Assembly (NCBI GenBank): GCA_964373495.1
Contig: CAYJUW010000008.1
Location: forward strand, 1 to 24,169
From: JACQMJ01 sp964373495
GTDB lineage: Bacteria > Patescibacteriota > Minisyncoccia > Sungbacterales > SURF-37
Length of the DNA: 24,169 bases
Direction of reading: 5' to 3'
Shown: piece after piece, positions 21,066 through 24,169 of the stretch
Layout of the letters: each line of letters starts with the position of its first letter
How positions within the stretch are numbered: the stretch's first letter is position 1
The notes under the pieces: generated by a model
Seen by the model: only the letters and a program-made list of their open reading frames with translations
What the model was told of the DNA's origin: nothing
Databases searched by the model: none
Made by a program: the position numbers and the translations under genes

Positions 21066-21749
21066 TTACTGATTCGTACTTGGTTCAGTAATCTTTTGCG
21101 ACTCGGTGGGGTTGTACAGCCCGTAGAAGAGCTCGATCAGCTCCTCGGTGGAAAGCTGGGCTACGCGGAGCCCCAGGCGCCCGAGGCCGACGGACACGGC
21201 GTCCACCCGCTGGAGGAGCTGACTCTTGAATTTGGCGAATTCATCGCCGCCCGCGCCCGCCTCTTGACCCCGGCCGCCGCGCTCGAAGAGCGACATCAAG
21301 CCTCGGAGGATGCCGGAGCGGCGCTCGACAATGGAGGGCTGGAGGGGGATGACGACGTAAAAGGTTTTGGCCACGATCTGGGTCAGCTCGACAAAGGTGC
21401 GTACGAACTCGATGTATTCCGTAATTTGTACCTTGATCAATTCCTGCGTTTCTTCGCGCTGGCGGCCGGCCAGCGTGTCCAGGTAGGGCTGGATATTGAG
21501 GCGCCGCGAGGAGACAACGAACTGGATGGAAAAATCCAGGGAGTTCAGGAAATCCTGGTAGGCGGCGGTGAGCGCGTCCTGCTCCTCCTCGGATTTGAGG
21601 GCGAAATTCAGGGAGGAGGCCATGAGCACCGCCCGGAGCCCCTCGCCGCCGCGGAGGATGACCACGCCGTCGCGAATGGCCTCCACGGGCAGGAACTCCT
21701 GGGTGGCGGCCGCGGACTTAGCTTTGGTGGGAGGAATGACCAGAGGCAT
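21066..21749 (-). CDS. TraC N-terminal-like protein of the secretion cluster
   Basis: A 227-residue protein. The core (FLPVEAIRDGVVILRGGEGL, MASSLNFALKSEEEQDALTAAYQ, LDFSIQFVVSSRRLNI) resembles the N-terminal substrate/assembly domain of TraC/VirB4 without any Walker motif, as commonly found as a separate gene upstream of VirB4 in CPR clusters. Two helices with a Gly-rich linker (ERGGRGQEAGAGG) precede a C-terminal LSTEELIELFYGLYNP motif. The last six or so codons (EPSTNQ) are translated from the adjoining repeat. Its ATG is one base from the next repeat arm. It probably acts with PrgI and VirB4. Confidence 0.82.
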   Translation of the reverse strand: MPLVIPPTKAKSAAATQEFLPVEAIRDGVVILRGGEGLRAVLMASSLNFALKSEEEQDALTAAYQDFLNSLDFSIQFVVSSRRLNIQPYLDTLAGRQREETQELIKVQITEYIEFVRTFVELTQIVAKTFYVVIPLQPSIVERRSGILRGLMSLFERGGRGQEAGAGGDEFAKFKSQLLQRVDAVSVGLGRLGLRVAQLSTEELIELFYGLYNPTESQKITEPSTNQ

Positions 21750-21755
21750 ACCCGT

Positions 21756-21800
21756 GATGCCAATCTACTAATCTTATGCCAATCTACGAATTGCAAATCG
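21756..21800. repeat. Left inverted-repeat arm of GxxExxY cassette 2
   Basis: Quasi-tandem GATGCCAATCTACTAATC, TTATGCCAATCTACGAATTG and CAAATCG. ATGCCAAT occurs twice here and twice, inverted, in the right arm. It fills the space between the TraC-like start and the cassette stop codon (21802-21804). Confidence 0.65.
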
Positions 21801-21801
21801 G

Positions 21802-22197
21802 TTATTCTTTTGCCAGTGAGTTCAGGATACGTTTCGGACGCAGGTATCTATTACGGAAGTTGATCAGTAGCGCCAATTTTTTGCCGAGCGCGATAAGGTA
21901 CCGTTTGGTTTGGTAGTAATCGGCTCTTTCCAGCACGCGCTTGGCTTTTACCTCGAGGATAATTTTACCGTCAATGATGAAGTCTACGCGGTTTCTCCCG
22001 GGGAGCTCGCTTTCAAACGATTTCGGGAGAACCACTTCCCGTTCATAGGGAATACCGTAGAGCCGCAGGTAACCCTCGATTGCATCTCCATACTGTTTTT
22101 CGCTTTGGAATCTTTCATGTTCATTATGTACGGCAAACAGTATCCCGTTCACTTTGTAAGACAGCGCATAGTGTATCGGTTTTTCGTTTCGCATCAT
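21802..22197 (-). CDS. GxxExxY-like PDDEXK protein, cassette 2
   Basis: 131 residues from the chosen start. It shares the layout of cassette 1: an N-terminal helix (LSYKVNGILFAVHNEHERFQ), a degenerate GxxExxY region (SEKQYGDAIEGYL), YEREVVLP, and the nuclease-like core VDFIIDGKIILEVKAK with D, E and K in place. The C-terminus is KKLALLINFRNRYLRPKRILN. The frame is open upstream to 22242, but those codons (MPIPVVSYAEPYQSR) read repeat DNA, so I prefer ATG 22197 or 22194. No Shine-Dalgarno sequence. Lower GC than neighbours. It is a diverged relative of cassette 1, not a copy. Confidence 0.8.
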   Translation of the reverse strand: MMRNEKPIHYALSYKVNGILFAVHNEHERFQSEKQYGDAIEGYLRLYGIPYEREVVLPKSFESELPGRNRVDFIIDGKIILEVKAKRVLERADYYQTKRYLIALGKKLALLINFRNRYLRPKRILNSLAKE

Positions 22198-22279
22198 TCG
22201 CGATTGGTATGGTTCGGCGTAGCTCACCACAGGGATTGGCATTCCATTCGCAAAATTGGCATCTTGGGTTCATTCGCGG
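22198..22279. repeat. Right inverted-repeat region of GxxExxY cassette 2
   Basis: Words GGATTGGCATTCCATTCGC, AAAATTGGCATCTTGGGTTC and ATTCGCG. The reverse complement repeats ATGCCAAT and CGAAT as in the left arm. The PrgI stop codon (22270-22272) lies inside it. Confidence 0.6.
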
Positions 22280-22686
22280 CTAATGCGCTCTTTAATATCC
22301 AGACTCCAGGCCAGGTCGGCCAGCTTCGATTCGGTGAGCGTAGTGCGGGGCGGGGGCGCTGCGGCCGGCGGGGGGGGTGATGCGGCCTGGCCCGGCTTGG
22401 GGGGCGGGGCGCTCTTCCAGAGGTAGAGCCGGGGCTGGAGGAAATAGTTCACGGCGTTGGTAATCACCGTCGGCAGGGGCTGGCCGTTTATTTTGGCAAA
22501 GGCCATGGCGCCAAAGAGGCCGGCGATGGGCAGGGCAAAGAAGATGAAGAGGAAAATGTTCAACCAGAACCAGCCGACCAGGCCGACCGATGAGGCGCCC
22601 AGGAGGTATAAAAACTGCTTTAAGGTCAAGGGGCCGATGATGCGGTCCTCCACGGTAATGAATTGTGGGACTTGGAATTGCTGCAT
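22270..22686 (-). CDS. PrgI-family protein (VirB3-like)
   Basis: 138 residues from MQQFQVPQFITVEDRIIGPL, the typical PrgI opening. Two TM segments follow (about 23-40 LYLLGASSVGLVGWFWL and 42-62 FLFIFFALPIAGLFGAMAF) with AKINGQPLPTVITNAVNYFL after them, the conserved PrgI/VirB3 block. A Pro/Ala-rich linker and a C-terminal helix (ESKLADLAWSLDIKERISRE) complete it. It is an inner-membrane partner of the VirB4 ATPase. A longer start (22725) is rejected because its codons (TSTYSLVPSASP) are repeat DNA of the neighbouring cassette. It follows the second S23 cassette and precedes the second GxxExxY cassette. Confidence 0.9.
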   Translation of the reverse strand: MQQFQVPQFITVEDRIIGPLTLKQFLYLLGASSVGLVGWFWLNIFLFIFFALPIAGLFGAMAFAKINGQPLPTVITNAVNYFLQPRLYLWKSAPPPKPGQAASPPPPAAAPPPRTTLTESKLADLAWSLDIKERISRE

Positions 22687-22692
22687 GGGTGA

Positions 22693-22721
22693 GGCACTAG
22701 GCACTAGTGAATAGGTACTAG
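22693..22721. repeat. Left inverted-repeat arm of S23 cassette 2
   Basis: GGCACTAGGCACTAGTGAAT followed by AGGTACTAG: CACTAG words, inverse of 23104-23137. It ends eight bases from the enclosed ORF's stop codon and begins seven bases from the PrgI ATG. Confidence 0.75.
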
Positions 22722-22729
22722 TCATGGCG

Positions 22730-23098
22730 TTACTTGGCTCGCAATTTTTTGATCAGGCCATTCAGCATTTTCATGACTTCGTTCAGCTGCTTCGTTGCTT
22801 CTGCGTGGTCGGATTCTGAAATGTGGCCGAGTTCCTTTGCAATAACCAGGAATGTCTCCAGTTCCGCACCAGAACCGTAGGCAATGCTGAGGAAATTTAT
22901 GTACCCTTTCAGGTACCCGCGTGTTGAGCCTTCGGCGATGTTCGCGGGGATTGAGGCTGCCGCGCGTCGCATCTGGCTGGTAAGACCGTACAATTCTTCT
23001 TTCGGGAAACTCCTTGTTAGTTCGTAGATCAGTAATGTCAGCGTGATTGATTTCTGCCAAACCGTCAGATCTTTGTAGGAAGATATATGGCTGTTCAC
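22730..23098 (-). CDS. Four helix bundle protein (S23/TIGR02436-like), cassette 2
   Basis: A 122-residue protein and the more canonical of the two. It begins SSYKDLTVWQKSITLTLLIY and carries the family core LTSQMRRAAASIPANIAEGS, followed by FLSIAYGSGAELETFLVIAK and the last helix ATKQLNEVMKMLNGLIKKLR. The start is GTG (23098), with no alternative Met before the core. Homologues occur in 23S rRNA intervening sequences and resemble Avd; molecular function is unsettled. It sits between the Pro-rich protein and PrgI, with lower GC than either, and is bounded by CACTAG-word inverted repeats. Confidence 0.92.
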   Translation of the reverse strand: MNSHISSYKDLTVWQKSITLTLLIYELTRSFPKEELYGLTSQMRRAAASIPANIAEGSTRGYLKGYINFLSIAYGSGAELETFLVIAKELGHISESDHAEATKQLNEVMKMLNGLIKKLRAK

Positions 23099-23103
23099 TT
23101 TTT

Positions 23104-23137
23104 TAGTGCCTAGTGCCTAATCCCTAGTGCCTATTCC
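23104..23137. repeat. Right inverted-repeat arm of S23 cassette 2
   Basis: TAGTGCCTAGTGCCTAATCC, then CTAGTGCCTATTCC. It starts five bases upstream of the GTG start and contains the stop codon of the Pro-rich gene (23131-23133). Positions 23105-23131 match 24079-24105, inside that gene, at 25 of 27 bases. Confidence 0.8.
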
Positions 23138-24169
23138 ATCGGCTCCCGATACGGATCTTGCCGGAGGTGTTCGTCTGGACTTGGCTTCGGGGGTTCGCCC
23201 TTGTCTCTCGCCTCCTCGTAGACCGGCAAGGTTGGCGGCGGCTCGACCCGGCTCACCACAGGCGGTTCGGCCCGGCTTGCCCCGAGCGGAGTCGAAGGGC
23301 TCGCCACAGGCGGCGCGGCGCCCGGCGTTTCTTGCCCCATGCTTTTTGCCTGCCCCGTACCGAGCGTGTCCTGGCTCGGGGATTCCAGATTCGTGATTCC
23401 CGCCGCTGGCGGTCGGGCCATGGACAAGGGGTAGATGATGAGCGGTTCGAGTTTCTTTGCCGTTGGCGGCGCCGGCGAAGCAGGCGGTTTTGGCGGCGGA
23501 GGAGGCGGGGGCGCGGTGGCCCGCTTCATCGCCTCGCGGATGGGGCCGAATACCTTGGCGTTCAGTTCGTCGGATGCCGCGGCCGCTTTTGCCCGGTCGC
23601 CCCCAGTAAGGCGCGTCAGGGTTGCCAGTAGGTCCTCCCGATGGGTTTTGCCGGCAATGAACTCGAGCACGCCCTCGGCGAGCCGGCCGATTTCTTCAAT
23701 GGTCAAATGGTGCTCGCGGCCCAGGGCGTAGATGACGCGCTCAAGGGGGATGGGGCGCACCGCGGAGCGCAGCTCGGGGGGAAGCTCGGCCAGCATTCTC
23801 TCTAACGTCAGGTCTGCCTCGGCTTCAGTCGAAGTTTTAACGAAGGCGGGCGGCGCAGGCGTCGGCCGGAGCACGGGCTTGGAGGGCACCGGTGGCGCCG
23901 GTCGCGGCAGGGGAAGTGTCGGGGCTGCCGGTCTCGGCAGTGGAGACGGCGTGCGCTCCATGATTCTTGCCTGCCCCGTAGCGTCTCGCTGAAAGCGGGA
24001 CTGGTTCGGGGATTCCTGATTCATGATGCCAGGTAGTTGGGGCGGCGACAGAGGTACCCGGCGGGTTTCCGCTACTCCAGTGCCTAGTGCCTGATCCCTA
24101 GCGCCTTCGATTGGCCGCGCCTGCGGCGCCAGCGGCTGGAGCACGATGGGCTTTGGAGGCGGGGGCGGC
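23131..24169 (-). CDS. Pro-rich protein with central helical domain, partial (5' end outside window)
   Basis: At least 345 codons, open to the right edge (the frame reads PPPPPKPIVLQPLAPQ before a possible GTG at 24144). A folded helical domain lies in the middle, from about LERMLAELPPELRSAVRPI through ERVIYALGREHHLTIEEIGR to KVFGPIREAMKRA. I recognise this type from CPR gene clusters next to PrgI/VirB4; its role is unknown. Both flanks are Pro/Ala-rich and disordered, and several segments are translated repeats: GIMNQESPNQSRFQ / GITNLESPSQDTL, ALGTGVAE and TPLGASRAEPPVVSRVEPPP. The stop codon falls in the next cassette's arm. The helical domain suggests a cytoplasmic accessory or anchor. Confidence 0.75.
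   Translation of the reverse strand, partial: PPPPPKPIVLQPLAPQARPIEGARDQALGTGVAETRRVPLSPPQLPGIMNQESPNQSRFQRDATGQARIMERTPSPLPRPAAPTLPLPRPAPPVPSKPVLRPTPAPPAFVKTSTEAEADLTLERMLAELPPELRSAVRPIPLERVIYALGREHHLTIEEIGRLAEGVLEFIAGKTHREDLLATLTRLTGGDRAKAAAASDELNAKVFGPIREAMKRATAPPPPPPPKPPASPAPPTAKKLEPLIIYPLSMARPPAAGITNLESPSQDTLGTGQAKSMGQETPGAAPPVASPSTPLGASRAEPPVVSRVEPPPTLPVYEEARDKGEPPKPSPDEHLRQDPYREPME
23250..23313. repeat. GGCTCRCCACAGGCGG direct repeat with CCGAGCGGAGTCGAAGGG unit, in coding sequence
   Basis: GGCTCACCACAGGCGG (23250-23265) and GGCTCGCCACAGGCGG (23298-23313) flank GCCCCGAGCGGAGTCGAAGG. A relative of the latter lies in the pre-gap intergenic repeat near 620-643. It is translated in frame as part of the SRAEPPVVSRVEP tail. 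Confidence 0.6.
23338..23402. repeat. Coding palindromic repeat, copy 2
   Basis: Starts CATGCTTTTTGCCTGCCCCG and ends GGGGATTCCAGATTCGTGAT; similar to 23959-24030 in the same gene. It is translated as GITNLESPSQDTLGTGQAKSM. Confidence 0.65.
23959..24030. repeat. Coding palindromic repeat, copy 1
   Basis: Starts CATGATTCTTGCCTGCCCCG, has an inner TCTCGCTGAAAGCGGGA hairpin and ends GGGGATTCCTGATTCATGAT. The ends are roughly inverse to each other. It is translated as GIMNQESPNQSRFQRDATGQ and following residues. Confidence 0.65.
24079..24105. repeat. Coding copy of the S23 cassette 2 arm
   Basis: AGTGCCTAGTGCCTGATCCC, then TAGCGCC, identical at 25 of 27 bases to 23105-23131. It is translated on the minus strand as ARDQALGTG in the Pro-rich N-terminal region. 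Confidence 0.75.

Noticed and set aside
14872..23137. CRISPR array or diversity-generating retroelement
   Set aside because: Repeats are short irregular words without regular spacers. S23/Avd-like proteins occur without a reverse transcriptase or template/variable repeat pair.
1..24169. tRNA or riboswitch genes
   Set aside because: I found no cloverleaf with a conserved T-loop GTTCGA context and CCA-proximal stem, and no recognisable riboswitch core by eye.

Overview
The window looks like a stretch of a Candidate Phyla Radiation (Patescibacteria, probably Parcubacteria-like) chromosome with high GC. The reasons are the compact gene set, a short YidC, the PH-domain/yebC/ruvC neighbourhood, few Shine-Dalgarno sites, and a PrgI/TraC-N/VirB4/two-TM-pilin cluster of the kind common in these genomes. 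The lineage is an inference from gene content; no rRNA gene is present to confirm it. A 10-base N gap (670-679) shows this is a scaffold, and the last gene runs off the right edge.

Layout: (1) 1-2400, + strand: a PH-domain membrane protein, yebC, ruvC and a 45-residue acidic ORF, separated by palindromic intergenic repeats and closed by a strong bidirectional terminator. (2) 2409-6242: tyrS (-) and a class A penicillin-binding protein (+), divergent, with promoters that put the start codons close to the predicted transcription start. (3) 6239-11167: the replication-origin neighbourhood. dnaA and dnaN run leftward and rpmH-rnpA-yidC-jag run rightward from an intergenic region with a perfect DnaA box; a second AT-rich gap lies between dnaA and dnaN. 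(4) 11197-14707: two terminators, a secreted lytic transglycosylase (-), and a divergent three-gene operon (+) of unrecognised proteins behind a near-consensus sigma-70-type promoter. (5) 14708-24169, - strand: a type IV secretion/pilus-like cluster. In transcription order it holds a Pro-rich helical protein (partial), PrgI, a TraC N-terminal-like protein, a VirB4 ATPase, a membrane protein, a four-domain Ig/PKD-like secreted protein, a two-TM pilin and a membrane-anchored beta-propeller.

The most interesting material is small, repeat-bounded DNA. Four small ORFs (two 'four helix bundle' S23/TIGR02436-type proteins and two GxxExxY/PDDEXK-like nucleases) lie in gaps of, or at the end of, the secretion cluster. 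Each is bounded at its start and stop by an inverted repeat built of short quasi-tandem words. The words differ between cassettes, and two of the cassettes pair with near-empty or solo copies elsewhere. In rnpA a 108-bp hairpin-rich element flanked by a TTTACC duplication is inserted in frame; removing it on paper restores a normal-length RnpA. Related palindromic repeats are translated in frame inside the Pro-rich protein. Together these suggest a population of small palindromic elements and IR-ORF-IR cassettes that insert between and within genes without destroying reading frames.

Positions, motifs and repeat matches were read by eye. Family names rest on recognised motifs, not on database searches.
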